NCBI GenBank assembly: GCA_012103035.1
Contig: JAAVLL010000002.1
Location: 1,657,795 to 1,721,794, forward strand
Direction of reading: 5' to 3'
DNA: 64,000 nt
Source of the DNA: Brucella oryzae
Lineage (GTDB): Bacteria > Pseudomonadota > Alphaproteobacteria > Rhizobiales > Rhizobiaceae
Shown here: piece by piece, positions 9,535 to 19,217 of the stretch
Position numbering within the stretch: position 1 is the first letter of the stretch
How the letters are laid out: every line of letters begins with the position of its first letter
Made by a program: the position numbers and the translations under genes
Notes under the pieces: generated by a model
What the model was told of the DNA's origin: nothing
What the model saw: the letters and a program-made list of their open reading frames with translations, nothing else
Databases searched by the model: none

Positions 9535-11236
9535 ATGATTGATCTCGTCGAAAACTTCGCCGTATCGTCGGTCGTCGCCATGTCTTGACCGGCGATACGC
9601 AAACCCGGCGATTTCGCCAAGGTTATCGCTATGGTGGAGGTAAGGCTCTTGCAGTTGTGCGTCCGGGCACGCTTCTGGAAATGTGGCATGTGCTTGAATC
9701 ATGCCACAAGGCGGGAACGATTATCATCTGTCAGGCAGCAAATACCGGATTGACCGGTGGCTCAACGCCGGTTCCCGAAGGCTATGACCGGAAAGTGGTC
9801 ATCATCAATACGCTGCGTCTGCGCCGCCTCGATCTGATTGCTCAGGGCGCGCAAGTCGTTTCACAACCCGGCGTCACCCTTGATCAGCTCGAAAAGTCTC
9901 TGCGTCCTTCGGAAGAGAGCCGCATTCGGTGATCGGCTCTAGTTGTATCGGTGCTTCAGTTACTGGTGGAATATGCAATAATTCCGGCGGATCGCTGATA
10001 AGACGTGGACCAGCATATACACAACTTGCCCTGTTCGCCCGCATTGATGCCAACGGCGATTTGAAACTCGTCAATCATCTTGGTATCGATCTGGGGAACA
10101 CAGCTGAAGAAATATTGGGCAGACTGGATAAAGGTGAGATTCCGCTGCCAACGTAGACCAATCTTCGAACCTCTGTGCCTCGGATCACGAATATTGCAAT
10201 CATGTGCGCGATATTTCGGCCACCACGCCGGCACGTTATAACGCCGATCCACGTAGGCTCTATGAAGCGTCGGGATCGGCGGGCAAGCTTGCAATATTCG
10301 CATTGCGGATCGACACATTTCAGGCCGACGACGAGACGCAGGTTTTCTACATCGGTTCCAACGATCCAGAAGAATTGGAAAGCATTCGTCGCGATATGCT
10401 TTCAACCTTCGAAAATCTTCCCATTGCGGGCGAATATATGCATCGCTCAGCCTATGATCTGTCACGACGCTATGGCAAGGACCTCTTCCTGTTCCTCCAG
10501 ACCTTTGGTACAGACAAAATCCCATTGGCTTTCAGCATCAAGAGCCGTTTTGACGGCATAACGGAAAAGCTTCGCCTCGGCAGCGCAATCAGCGATCGCC
10601 TCTTGCAATTCGTAACCGGTCTGTTGCCCGATCATCTGCCAATCAGGCTCAACAGTTTCCGAGACGGTTACGAACATCACCTGCTTTTGAAAATGGGTAA
10701 CGAGGGAATCGATGAAGCGCGCCGCTATCTGGCCGAACGCTTTCCAACCACGCATGGGGATTTTTCGAGTGCACCGACGAAGAAGGCAAGGCGGCTTTCC
10801 TCAATCGGTTTGCTGTCGGCGGTTCGGTGGTACGGTATCGCGCGGTTCATGCAAAGACAGTGGAAGATATCGTAGCCCTCGATATTGCCTTGCCGCGCAA
10901 CACGCTCGACTGGTTCGAACGCTTGCCTGCCGAAATCGAAAAGAAAATCGATGTCACCATGTATTGCGGGCACTTCTTCTGCCACGTTCTGCATCAGGAA
11001 TATCTGGTCAAGAAGGGGAGGATTGCGAGGCTTTGAAGAAGGCAATTCTTGCCCTGCTGGAGGAACGCGGAGCGAAGTATCCCGCCGAACATAATGTTGG
11101 GCATCTCTATGAGGCTGAGGAAAGCCTCAAGCAGTTTTATCGGGACCTGGACCCAACCAACGCCTTCAATCCGGGGTTAGGCCAAACAAGCCGTCTCTTA
11201 AATTGGCAGGAAGCTGGACATCATTCCCGCTGTTAG
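9535..11236 (+). CDS. dld: Quinone-dependent D-lactate dehydrogenase (frameshifted)
   Basis: FAD flavoprotein that oxidises D-lactate to pyruvate and passes electrons to the membrane quinone pool. It follows the Escherichia coli Dld pattern throughout: QAANTGLTGGSTP, VIGSSCIGASVTGG, ICNNSGGSLIRRGPAYTQL in the FAD domain, YHEH-type GYEHHLLLKM, then EHNVGHLY and the C-terminal NPGLGQTSR. Five or six frameshifts are present (near 9557, 9903, 10154, 10765 and 11020). The in-frame TAG near 10154 disappears on repair (VDQSSNL). Restored length is about 567 residues. Its place after a sugar transporter suggests the pathway yields D-lactate or a D-2-hydroxyacid. Confidence 0.85.
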
Positions 11237-11806
11237 TCAGCTTGTTGAGTGGAACCGGAAACACGTGCCAATTAGTCGAATGCTTTCCTTTAAAAAGCAA
11301 ATTCCTGATGCGATTACTTTCGGCTTCACAACACCTGTCTTTAAGCGAAGGCTGCAATGCGAGGTCTCATGCTGTCTAGACGTGGCGCTCAGTGGAGAAT
11401 AGTAGCATTCTAGCAGTCGAAGTATGACTGCGCGACCCCATTCAAGCTAAACGAACCGGAAATTCGTCACGATTCTTGACTGGTTATCAGCGAAGTCGCG
11501 ATCCGCAAACATCCAAGGCGGGTTGAGCATGTCTTGGTTCAAGCTTTAACTTGGAAACAGATCAGCCCCGCTCACTAAATTTCATACCACCAAGCTTTGA
11601 TGCAATTCAAAACCAAAATGTTTGGAAACCGCGATGAACCGTATCATCGTGAGTTTACGACAAATCTCCTAACGCAAAGAACGAGCCGATTCCTCCTCCA
11701 ATATTGTCGCGGCATCTAAAAAGCAGATGCTAGTTCTGTGATTGCTTATTCGACTGCCGGCCGACTTGACGCGGTTGTGTGTGATGTTGATTGAGATATT
11801 TGAAAA
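11237..11806. other. 570-base stretch with no supported gene
   Basis: No reading frame in this stretch resembles a known protein, and no convincing terminator or promoter is seen. It separates the dld gene from a region of gene remnants, so it may be part of a degraded insertion. Confidence 0.5.
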
Positions 11807-12280
11807 ATGGGGTACTTTGACCAGAAAGAGGGTTGGACGACAGGAATTGCAATGAGCAGTCAAGCCGGCTGGTTGGTTGATTGTGAGGAATTGTTTGATC
11901 GACGTACCGCAACTGAGCGTTACGGGATTGAGCCCGAGCCATTAGGCGCATATTACGATGATGATCGTGGCCTGTTCCTCACGGTTTCCTCCGGGAGCAA
12001 TACCTTTATACAGGATTTGATTCAGTTCGCCCCGGATGCGGTTGCGTTCACCGGCTCGAGTTGTCCAATTCCATTGCCGTCACTGCAATATCAGCGTCAG
12101 GCAACCGGCGCTGACGAATGGATTCATTTCAGCATCAGACTGACTGGTAATGGCGTTGAGCAGGTAGCGGGCGCGGCAATAAGCTGTATCAGCCAACCGG
12201 CTTCTGCACTGTTACCTGATAGCCCGCCGAGCTGGATCGAGAGAACCTCCAACCTCAACGACCCGTGGAAGGTTGTCTGT
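11807..12280 (+). other. Unassigned open frame abutting the recQ remnant
   Basis: An open frame starts at ATG 11807 and reads without a stop into the recQ remnant in a different frame. The translation has an acidic N-terminal half (GIEPEPLGAYYDDDRGLFLT) and a small-residue-rich second half; I recognise no domain, signal peptide or membrane segment, and no good ribosome site precedes it. It may be the remains of an inserted gene whose 3' end was lost at the junction near 12280, or simply non-coding. Confidence 0.25.
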
Positions 12281-12284
12281 CTCT

Positions 12285-13210
12285 GGCTGAAGCACCGCCG
12301 ACGAGCCGACACGTGCGGAAATCCTGTCGCAACTGCAGATTGACAAGTGCGATGCCTTTATCGCCGGTTTCGACCGTCCCAATATTTGCTACGCGATCAT
12401 GGAGAAGGAACAATCCTGCGCGCAGTTGAAACGTTTTCTACAGGATCACCAGGACGAAAGCGGCATCGTTTACTGTCTCTCGAAACGGAAGACGGAAGAA
12501 ACGGCCGAATGGCTGCGCAACCTAGGTTACGATGCTCTCTCCTATCACAGCGGCATGGAAAAGTCTGCACGTGAGGCGAACCAGGCACGATTCCACCATG
12601 ACGAGGCGGTCATCATGGTGGCAACGATTGCCTTTGGGATGGGCATCGACAAACTGGATGTCCGCTTCGTCGCCCATATCGATCTGCTGGGAAGCATCGA
12701 AGCCTATTATCAGGAGACAGGGCGTGCGGGGCGCGACGGACTTCCAGCCGAGGCGATGATGCTCTACGGTTATGACGATATCGTCCTGCGTAGTTGCTTC
12801 ATCGAAGAATCCGACGCGCCCGATCAGCGCAAGCGGATGGAGCGGCAGAACTCGGCACAGTTTTGGGTTCGCCGAAACCGCAAACTGTCGCAGACAGATG
12901 CTGTTGTCTTATTTCGGTGATCGATGCGAACCATGCGGCAATTGCGATACCTGCGCCGAACCACCAACCCTCTTCGATGGGACAATAGCCGCGCAGAAAA
13001 TATTGTCCTGCATTCACAGAACCGGGGAACGGTTCGGACAAGCCTATATTATCGATGTCCTTCTTGGCGTCGAAGATGAGCGCATTAGCCGCTTCGGCCA
13101 CTACCAGGCCAGCCTCACGCATCCAGATGGCCGATGTGCCTGGTGTCGGCGATACAAAGCTCGAACGCTACGGCGCGGCCTTTTGGGCCGTCATTAACGC
13201 ACACGGGTAA
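12285..13210 (+). pseudogene. recQ: Truncated ATP-dependent DNA helicase RecQ remnant
   Basis: The 3' part of a RecQ helicase. It begins inside helicase motif III (TADEPTRAEILSQLQ), so the first 200 or so residues with Walker A and the DExH box are absent. Later motifs are clear: FDRPNI, GIVYCLSKRKTE, YHSGME, ATIAFGMGIDK (motif V) and QETGRAGRDG (motif VI), then the zinc-binding cysteines CEPCGNCDTC. Between about 13100 and 13130 the winged-helix and linker are missing, and the frame resumes in the HRDC end DVPGVGDTKLERYGAAF before the stop at 13208-13210. A frameshift also occurs near 12870. Loss of both ends of the domain set cannot be sequence error, so this is a real remnant. Confidence 0.8.
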
Positions 13211-13420
13211 ATCCGCTGCAGTCTTTGGAACTCAACAATACCGACCTTAGAGTCTGTCAGCGTTACTCGGAATCGCCATGAGATTCCCTCGGGTTTGATT
13301 TTGTGTTTCTCAAGATGGTGGCGTCCGAACATCGCTGCCGCGCATCCATCATCCCCGAATCCCGTCGAACCCAGTGATTCCGCGAACGCAGATTAAGCGA
13401 GAGGATTTTTCAACAGCCTG

Positions 13421-13845
13421 CTAGACGCTACTGAGCAAAATGCTGGTTTCGCTGTTCAGCACACCTTCGATCGTTCGTACTTCACGCAAGACACGATCGA
13501 ATTCGTGCAGGCTTTCTGCATGGATTTCGCCACCAGATCCCATGAACCGTTTGTCGTATGCAACGTGCGTATCTGCGGTAATCCCCGCAAGAGCTTGATC
13601 ACCTTGGTTGTTGATCGGCCTTGCACCTCGATCAGCATGATCGCATGCACAACCCCATCATCGTAATCCTGCCGAACTCGGATCGTGAAGCCTAATGCTG
13701 CACCAGTTTCCAACAGCCGATCGAGGCGTGCCTGAACGGTTCCGCGTGAAACGCCAAGAATAGTCGCCAATTTTGAGAGCGGCGCACGTCCGTCCTCCCG
13801 CAAAATGGCAATCAGCTTATGATCCAGATCATCGAAAATATGCAT
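13421..13845 (-). CDS. Lrp/AsnC-family transcriptional regulator (one frameshift)
   Basis: Small feast/famine regulator with an N-terminal winged helix (LDHKLIAILREDGRAPLSKLA, with ILGVSRGTVQARLDRL as recognition helix, residues 7-43) and a C-terminal RAM effector domain (IRVRQDYDDGVVHAIMLIEVQG). One base is missing near 13528; repair restores LVAEIHAESLHEFDRVLREV and a C-terminal ILLSSV with stop at 13421-13423, about 141 residues. It is divergent from ctlX and ddaH, so it probably senses an amino acid such as arginine or citrulline and controls that operon. Confidence 0.8.
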
Positions 13846-13846
13846 A

Positions 13847-13906
13847 ACACTTTTATAGTTCGACTGTGCAAATTGCCAGAATTTTACAAATCATCCGACA
13901 CTTTTA
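13847..13906. promoter_or_regulatory. Direct repeats ACACTTTTA in the Lrp-ctlX intergenic region
   Basis: ACACTTTTA occurs at 13847-13855 and again at 13898-13906, 51 bases apart (about five helical turns), in an AT-rich stretch between the divergent Lrp gene and ctlX. Lrp-type proteins bind as octamers over phased AT-rich sites, so these are candidate sites for autoregulation and for the catabolic operon. Confidence 0.4.
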
Positions 13907-14129
13907 CAATTTTAACTAACTTTATGCCCTCCTATTCTGCCTATCGGGGTGCTGATGGAGGAGCGTGTGGAGTAGGTTGGAGAGCAGGCAGAGCGACCTG
14001 ATCGGGCTACCAAAGTTCATGGCGCAACCTATGCCAAATTCGCTCCCGCTGGTGAAGCGATAAGCGCTTTAAATCTTTGTTTTATGCATGTCTTTTGTGG
14101 CATGCTTTAGCAGTGAGAATAGTCTGAGA

Positions 14130-15100
14130 ATGAGCAGGCCGTCTGTCCAGAGCCCGAAATCGGTCGTTATGATCCGACCACATCATTTTACCCCCAATGC
14201 GCAAACCGCAAAGGATAATGCGTTTCAGTCCGTCGACGAACGTCGCTCCGCTGAAGTGCTGGCGAAAGCTGCTTTCGATGAGGTAACGCTCATGGCCGAG
14301 GGATTGGCTGATGCGGGCGTAACGGTTCATCTTTTGAAGACGAAACCCACGCCTTGCCCGATTCCGTCTTCCCAAATAACTGGTTCTCCACCCATGCGGG
14401 CGGACATGTTGCCATCTATCCGATGTTTTCGGAAAGCCGTCAGAAAGAACGCCGCCATGATGTGATCGAAATGCTCAAGCGCGACTATCGCGTTCAGGAT
14501 GTCATCGATTATTCGGGTCTGGAGCGCGATCACTTCTATCTCGAAGGTACGGGCGCCATGGTGCTCGACCATATTGGTCGTGTGGCCTATGCAGTCCGTT
14601 CCAATCGCACCAATGAAGTGGCGCTCGAGCGTTTCTGCACACATTTCAACTTTGAGCCAATGGTGTTTGACGCGGTCGATTTGTCCGGCAAGCCGATCTA
14701 TCACACCAATGTGCTGATGTGCATCGGTGCGACTTACGCATTGATCGGAACCGATATGATTACTGATCCGGGCCGCCGTCAGGAGATCGTTGATCGTCTG
14801 CAGGAAATCGGACGCACGGTCATTCATCTTTCTGCTGAACAGATTGGCGAGTTTGCCGGCAATGCCATTGAACTGGAAGGCCGGGATGGCCGGGTTTTGG
14901 CTCTTTCAGCCCGCGCTCTTGCCGCTTTGAGCGAGGATCAGATCAAGACAATCGAACAGACCGCAAAGCTGCTGCCTTTCGCCGTTCCGACGATTGAGCT
15001 GGCTGGCGGATCGGTCCGCTGCATGTTGGCTGGCATTCATCTTTCGCGCCGTACAACAAACGGCACACATTTGCTTTACGCAACAACAAGAGCCGGGTAG
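14130..15100 (+). CDS. ctlX: CtlX-like citrulline utilisation hydrolase, amidinotransferase fold (frameshifted)
   Basis: Member of the guanidino-group-modifying superfamily related to arginine deiminase, thought to hydrolyse citrulline-type ureido compounds. The N-terminal MIRPHHFTPN, the central FPNNWFSTHAGG (substrate carboxylate and active-site residues), DHFYLEGTGAMVLDH, YHTNVLMCIG and the C-terminal GGSVRCMLAGIHL with the nucleophilic cysteine are all present. One base is missing near 14340 (restored KDETHALPDSVFPNNW). ATG 14130 is used because the family begins with a short segment before the MIRP strand. About 324 residues after repair. It is followed after 32 bases by ddaH, another enzyme of the same fold. 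Confidence 0.8.
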
Positions 15101-15132
15101 ATAGGCTCCAGCTAAATTGAGGGTAACCTTCC

Positions 15133-15930
15133 ATGTCTTCTAACAGACCCGTTTATGAGTTCAACTCGATTATCGTCCGTGAGCCTTCGCGCTCTGTGGT
15201 GAATGGTCTTCGTGCGCTGGATACCGGCAACCCGACCTATGAAGGCGTTAAGGCTGAACATCACGCCTATATCGCTGCCATGCAGGCTGCAGGCGTTGAG
15301 GCCACGATCCTTCCTCCGCTCGAAGATTTCCCTGATTCCATCTTCGTTGAAGATCCAGCACTCGTTTTCACGGAAGGCGCAATTCTGCTCCGTCCGGGCG
15401 CAGCAACGCGCGTTGGTGAAACGGCTGTTATCGAGCCAACGCTCCGCCAGATGTTCGACACTGTTGTTGAACTTCCAGAGCCAGGCTTTGCTGACGGTGG
15501 CGACGTTCTGACGACACAGAAGAGCGTGATGATCGGCCTTTCCGCCCGTACGGACAAGGCAGGTGCAGCAGCGCTTATTGAAAGCCTCGATAGGATCGGT
15601 CGCAAAGGTGAAGTTGTTTCGACACCGGAAGGCGTCCTTCATTTCAAAACCGACTGCTCACTGGTCGATGAAGAAACCGTTCTCTCCACGAGCCGCCTCG
15701 CAAAGTCCGGCGTCTTCTCCGGTCTTCGCCAGCTGATCGTGCCGGAAGGCGAGGAAGCTGCTGCCAATGCATTGCGCGTCAATGATGTTGTGATGGTCGG
15801 TTCCGATTTCCCGCGCACTATCGAGCTGCTGGAAAAGAGCGGTTACAACGTGGTTCCACTGAAAACCACGCAGATTGGCAAGATCGATGCTGGCCTTTCC
15901 TGCATGTCACTTCGCTGGTATCGCAAGTAA
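15133..15930 (+). CDS. ddaH: Dimethylarginine dimethylaminohydrolase (intact)
   Basis: Hydrolyses N-methylated arginines to citrulline and methylamines. The 265-residue protein has the expected pentein-fold residues: LEDFPDSIFVEDP (63-75) with Asp68 and the substrate-binding acidic residues, DGGD (121-124), catalytic His170 in GVLHFKTDCS and nucleophile Cys257 in AGLSCMSLRW. Length equals the bacterial family norm. The product citrulline would feed the CtlX-like enzyme encoded just upstream, and the ABC transporter downstream is of the basic/polar amino acid type. A strong T-tailed terminator at 15936-15968 closes the two-gene unit. Confidence 0.93.
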   Translation: MSSNRPVYEFNSIIVREPSRSVVNGLRALDTGNPTYEGVKAEHHAYIAAMQAAGVEATILPPLEDFPDSIFVEDPALVFTEGAILLRPGAATRVGETAVIEPTLRQMFDTVVELPEPGFADGGDVLTTQKSVMIGLSARTDKAGAAALIESLDRIGRKGEVVSTPEGVLHFKTDCSLVDEETVLSTSRLAKSGVFSGLRQLIVPEGEEAAANALRVNDVVMVGSDFPRTIELLEKSGYNVVPLKTTQIGKIDAGLSCMSLRWYRK

Positions 15931-15935
15931 GTCTG

Positions 15936-15968
15936 ACGGCTTAGGGGCACCCGCTCCTGAGCCGTTTT
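15936..15968 (+). terminator. Rho-independent terminator after ddaH
   Basis: A 13-bp stem with two G-U pairs (arms 15936-15948 and 15953-15965), loop ACCC, and TTTT directly after. It begins six bases after the ddaH stop and separates ddaH from the binding-protein gene. Confidence 0.85.
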
Positions 15969-16037
15969 CTATATGCATTCCCCGTGCTTGCCGTAATAAA
16001 GAGGTGAGCCGCTAAAAAATATAAGGAGAACGGGAAC

Positions 16038-16833
16038 ATGGTGGGTTTTAAAGGGAAAATTGCAGGCGCGATCGTGCTTGCTGTATTGGCTACCGGCGCA
16101 GCACAGGCGGAACTTCGCCTCGGCATGACGCCCGAGCCATATATGCCTTTCACACAGGTCAATGCTGCAGGTGAATGGGAAGGGCTGGAAGCGGACCTTT
16201 CACGCACGCTCTGTGAAAAGCTTGCAGACAAGTGCGAATTCAAGTCGATGGCATGGGATGGTCTTATTCCATCGCTCACCGAAAACAAGGTCGATTTCAT
16301 TATCGGTGCTTTCTCGGTGACGGATGAACGCCGCAAGGTTGTTGATTTCAGCACACCTTACTACACCGAAGGTACCGTCGTCGTCGGTTCGAAGTCGGAT
16401 ACGGACAAGGTCGGTACTGTCGCGGCAAGCGACGGTTCGGGTGAAGTCGTTGATCAGGCAGCTCTGTCGGGTAAGATTGTCGGCGTTCAGACTTCGAGCG
16501 TCCAATCGGCTTACATGACCAAGTATCTGCCGGATGTCTCGATCAAGAGCTACGATACGGCCGACAACTCTGTTGCCGATCTTGTTGCGGGTCGCGTTGA
16601 CTATGTGCTTGCGCCGGATCTGTTTGTGCAGAATTTCCTGCAGACCCGCAGGGCGAAGAGTATGAAGTCAAGCTCGTCGCACCAAAGAGCGTTGTGTTGG
16701 GTGAAGGCGTTGCCTATGCTGTCCGTAAGGGCGATACGGCAACGCTTGAAAAGTCGATGCAGCACTTGCGGAACTCGATAAGGAAGGTGCACTCAAGGCA
16801 CTGGTCGACAAGTGGATTTTCGAGAAGAAGTAA
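16038..16833 (+). CDS. Periplasmic polar amino acid-binding protein (two frameshifts)
   Basis: Solute-binding protein of the lysine/arginine/ornithine-histidine class. A Sec signal peptide ends at AAQAE (about residue 24). LRLGMTPEPYMPF, WEGLEADLSRTLCEKL, WDGLIPSLTENKVDFII and SVTDERRKVVDFSTPYY are the signature strands of the family. One base is missing near 16648 (restored QTPQGEEYEVKL) and one in AAAA near 16754 (restored KVDAALAELDKEG); the stop is TAA 16831-16833 and the length about 265 residues. It probably brings arginine-like compounds to the two permeases and ATPase downstream. Confidence 0.85.
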
Positions 16834-16846
16834 TCCTTTAGGGAAA

Positions 16847-16868
16847 CGAACGCCGATAACGGCGTTCG
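16847..16868. repeat. Intercistronic hairpin after the binding-protein gene
   Basis: CGAACGCCG-ATAA-CGGCGTTCG is a perfect 9-bp stem with a 4-base loop, 13 bases after the stop and without a T tail. It fits differential expression of the binding protein over the permease genes. Confidence 0.6.
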
Positions 16869-17014
16869 GCCTTCGCTTGCAGCACCGGTCCAAGGTCCAA
16901 ATCGACTTTGGAATGCCGGATGCGTAGATCCAATGAGCTGGAGCGCCCTCTTGCGTCCATAGGGATGCGTGGTGCTCCATGCAAAGCGTCTGGCTTTTGA
17001 TCGGATTAATCTGC

Positions 17015-17708
17015 ATGGATTCTTATTGGCAACTGTTAGCTTGGGGAAACCAGGGCTGGGGAGACGAGTTTGCACACGGACTTCTGATGACTTTGCAGGT
17101 CTCGGTCGTGGCGTTTGCAGTCTCATTCTTCTTTGGATTCACCGCCGCATCGGGGAAGCTTTCGCGAAGCCGATTCACGAAAGCGATTGCTGATCTCTAT
17201 ACAACGGTGGTTCGGGCTCTGCCGAGCTGCTTGTTATTTTGCTGCTCTATTTCTCTGTCGCGACAGGTGCGGAACGGTTTCTCAAGGCGACAGGCCTTGT
17301 CGGCAATGATTTCCAGTTCAGCGCCTTTTGGGCTGCAATCATTGCGCTGGCTTTTGTCAACGGCGCGTTCATGACCGAAGTTTTGCGTGCATCTTATCTA
17401 GCAATTCCACGCGGACAGATCGAAGCAGCACTATCCATAGGGATGCGTCGCCGTCAGATATTTACCCGCGTCACTTTTCCGCAAATGATGCGTCATGCCG
17501 TACCCGGTATCGGCAATCTCTGGCTTTCGATAACCAAGGAAAGCGCGATCATTTCGGTTCTCGGTTCCTTTCATGAATTGCTTTATACGGGCTACCGCGC
17601 GGCTGCCTCCACCAAGCAATATGTGTTCTTCTATGGTCTCACCGCATTCCTGTTCCTGGGCATCACACTGACTTCAGTTCTGATAATTGCACGGCGAAAA
17701 ACGCCTGA
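17015..17708 (+). CDS. Polar amino acid ABC transporter permease 1 (frameshifted)
   Basis: HisQ/ArtQ-type inner-membrane subunit. ATG 17015 gives MDSYWQLLAWGNQGWGDE, the usual start of this family; ATG 16979 would add 12 residues. The frame breaks near 17222 (restored LPELLVILLLYF) and the conserved cytoplasmic loop EVLRASYLAIPRGQIEAA is intact. The gene should end at TGA 17706-17708: one base is missing from AAAAA near 17700, which otherwise fuses it in frame with the next permease. About 231 residues after repair. Confidence 0.8.
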
Positions 17709-17724
17709 GCCGGGGACACGGATA

Positions 17725-18426
17725 ATGGAATCGATCACTAAAATCGTTGAGTTCTTGCCGCCGCTCATCACGGCAATGCCGCTGACACTGCTGTTGACGG
17801 CAACAGCAGGCGTTATTGGCCTGATCTTTGGTACGCTGAGTGCGCTGGCACGTCTTTCAAACAGTCGTATCCTGAAGTGGCCAGCCTTTGTCTACACCTT
17901 CATTTTCCGGGGTACGCCGCTTCTGGTGCAGCTTTATCTGATATACTACGGGCTTGGGCAGATCCTGCCAGGCACATGGGTCAGGCATAGCTTCCTGTGG
18001 CCATATATGCGTGATGGTCTGTGGTATGCGGTGTTTGCGTTGAGCCTCAATCAGGGTGCTTACAATGCCGAGGTTATTCGCGGCGCTATCAATTCGATCC
18101 CACGCGGGCAGATCGAAGCAGCGCTTTCCATCGGTATGAGCCGGTTCAAGATTTTGCGCCGCGTCACCCTGCCGCAGGCATTCCGTCATTGTATGCCGGT
18201 TCTGACCAGTGATCTCATCATCCTGCTTAAATCCACTTCGCTTGCTTCCACAATTACGATCATGGAAGTGATGGGAACCGCACGCGCGTTACAACGCAGT
18301 TCCTTGTCGATATTCGAGCCGTTGATTGCGGCAGGCATCCTCTATTTCACCGTTGTGTTCATCCTTACCCGGATCATGAACTGGATCGAACGACGCATGA
18401 GCAGCTCACGCGCGTCGATGGTCTGA
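17725..18426 (+). CDS. Polar amino acid ABC transporter permease 2
   Basis: HisM/ArtM-type partner permease, 233 residues from ATG 17725, intact. Five hydrophobic segments are visible; the EAA loop reads EVIRGAINSIPRGQIEAALS and contacts the ATPase. The family N-terminus FLPPLITAMPLTLLLT follows the start directly, which is why the apparent long fusion frame starting upstream is divided here. The ATPase gene starts 21 bases later behind a CAGGAGC ribosome site. Confidence 0.85.
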   Translation: MESITKIVEFLPPLITAMPLTLLLTATAGVIGLIFGTLSALARLSNSRILKWPAFVYTFIFRGTPLLVQLYLIYYGLGQILPGTWVRHSFLWPYMRDGLWYAVFALSLNQGAYNAEVIRGAINSIPRGQIEAALSIGMSRFKILRRVTLPQAFRHCMPVLTSDLIILLKSTSLASTITIMEVMGTARALQRSSLSIFEPLIAAGILYFTVVFILTRIMNWIERRMSSSRASMV

Positions 18427-18447
18427 TCTGTTTCAGGAGCAATTTAA

Positions 18448-19209
18448 ATGACGCCCATGGCACTAACCGTCAAAAATATTCACAAAAGCTTCGCTGGTAT
18501 TGAGGTTCTAAAGGCATCTCTTTTGAAGCAAAGAAAGGCGATGTCATATCGCTGATTGGCAGCAGTGGTTCCGGCAAAGCACTTTGCTGCGCTGCATCAA
18601 CTATCTGGAAACTCCAGATGAAGGCGAGATTGCAGTTGCGGGTGAAGTAATCCGCACCAAGGCCGGACGTGGTGGAAAATCACATGCTGCGGATCCGCGT
18701 CAGCTTGAACATGTCCGCGCGCGTCTGGGAATGGTGTTTCAAAGCTTTAATCTTTGGTCCCATCGCACGATCCTTGAGAACATCATTGAAGGACCGATCC
18801 ATGTTCTGGGCATGTCGAAAGCCGAAGCTTTGGCAGAAGCAGAAGTTCTGATGGAAAGGTGGGGATCACGCCTAAACGCGATCAGTACCCTACCCAGCTT
18901 TCCGGCGGACAGCAGCAGCGCGCTGCAATTGCACGCGCGCTCGCTATGAAACCTGAAGTCATGCTGTTTGATGAGCCGACGTCTGCACTTGATCCAGAAC
19001 TGGTGACGGAAGTACTACAGGTTATCAAAAAGCTCGCCGAAGAAGGCCGGACAATGGTGATGGTGACACATGAAATGGCGCTTGCACGCGAAATTTCGAG
19101 CGAAGTCATCTTCCTGCACAAGGGACTGGTTGAAGAGCGCGGTTCGCCTGATATCGTGATGCAGAATCCGCAGTCGCAGCGCCTACGTCAATTCTTGCAC
19201 ATGAATTAA
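18448..19209 (+). CDS. Polar amino acid ABC transporter ATPase (three frameshifts)
   Basis: HisP/GlnQ-type ATPase that energises the two permeases. Walker A is GSSGSGKST after repair of one missing A near 18577; other breaks lie near 18512 (restored [12 protein letters not shown]) and 18859 (restored [14 protein letters not shown]). The signature [15 protein letters not shown] and Walker [16 protein letters not shown] are intact, followed by the switch histidine in VTHEM. About 254 residues, normal. Restoring the breaks yields a complete enzyme, so loss of function is unlikely. Confidence 0.85.
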
Positions 19210-19217
19210 GGGGGACC

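Noticed and set aside
13936..14129. Leader peptide or riboswitch before ctlX
   Set aside because: The purine-rich leader has a short open frame but no conserved aptamer pattern that I could recognise and no terminator-antiterminator pair.
17239..18426. A 395-residue fused double permease
   Set aside because: One missing A near 17700 removes the stop of the first permease; both halves have separate family-typical starts and ends.
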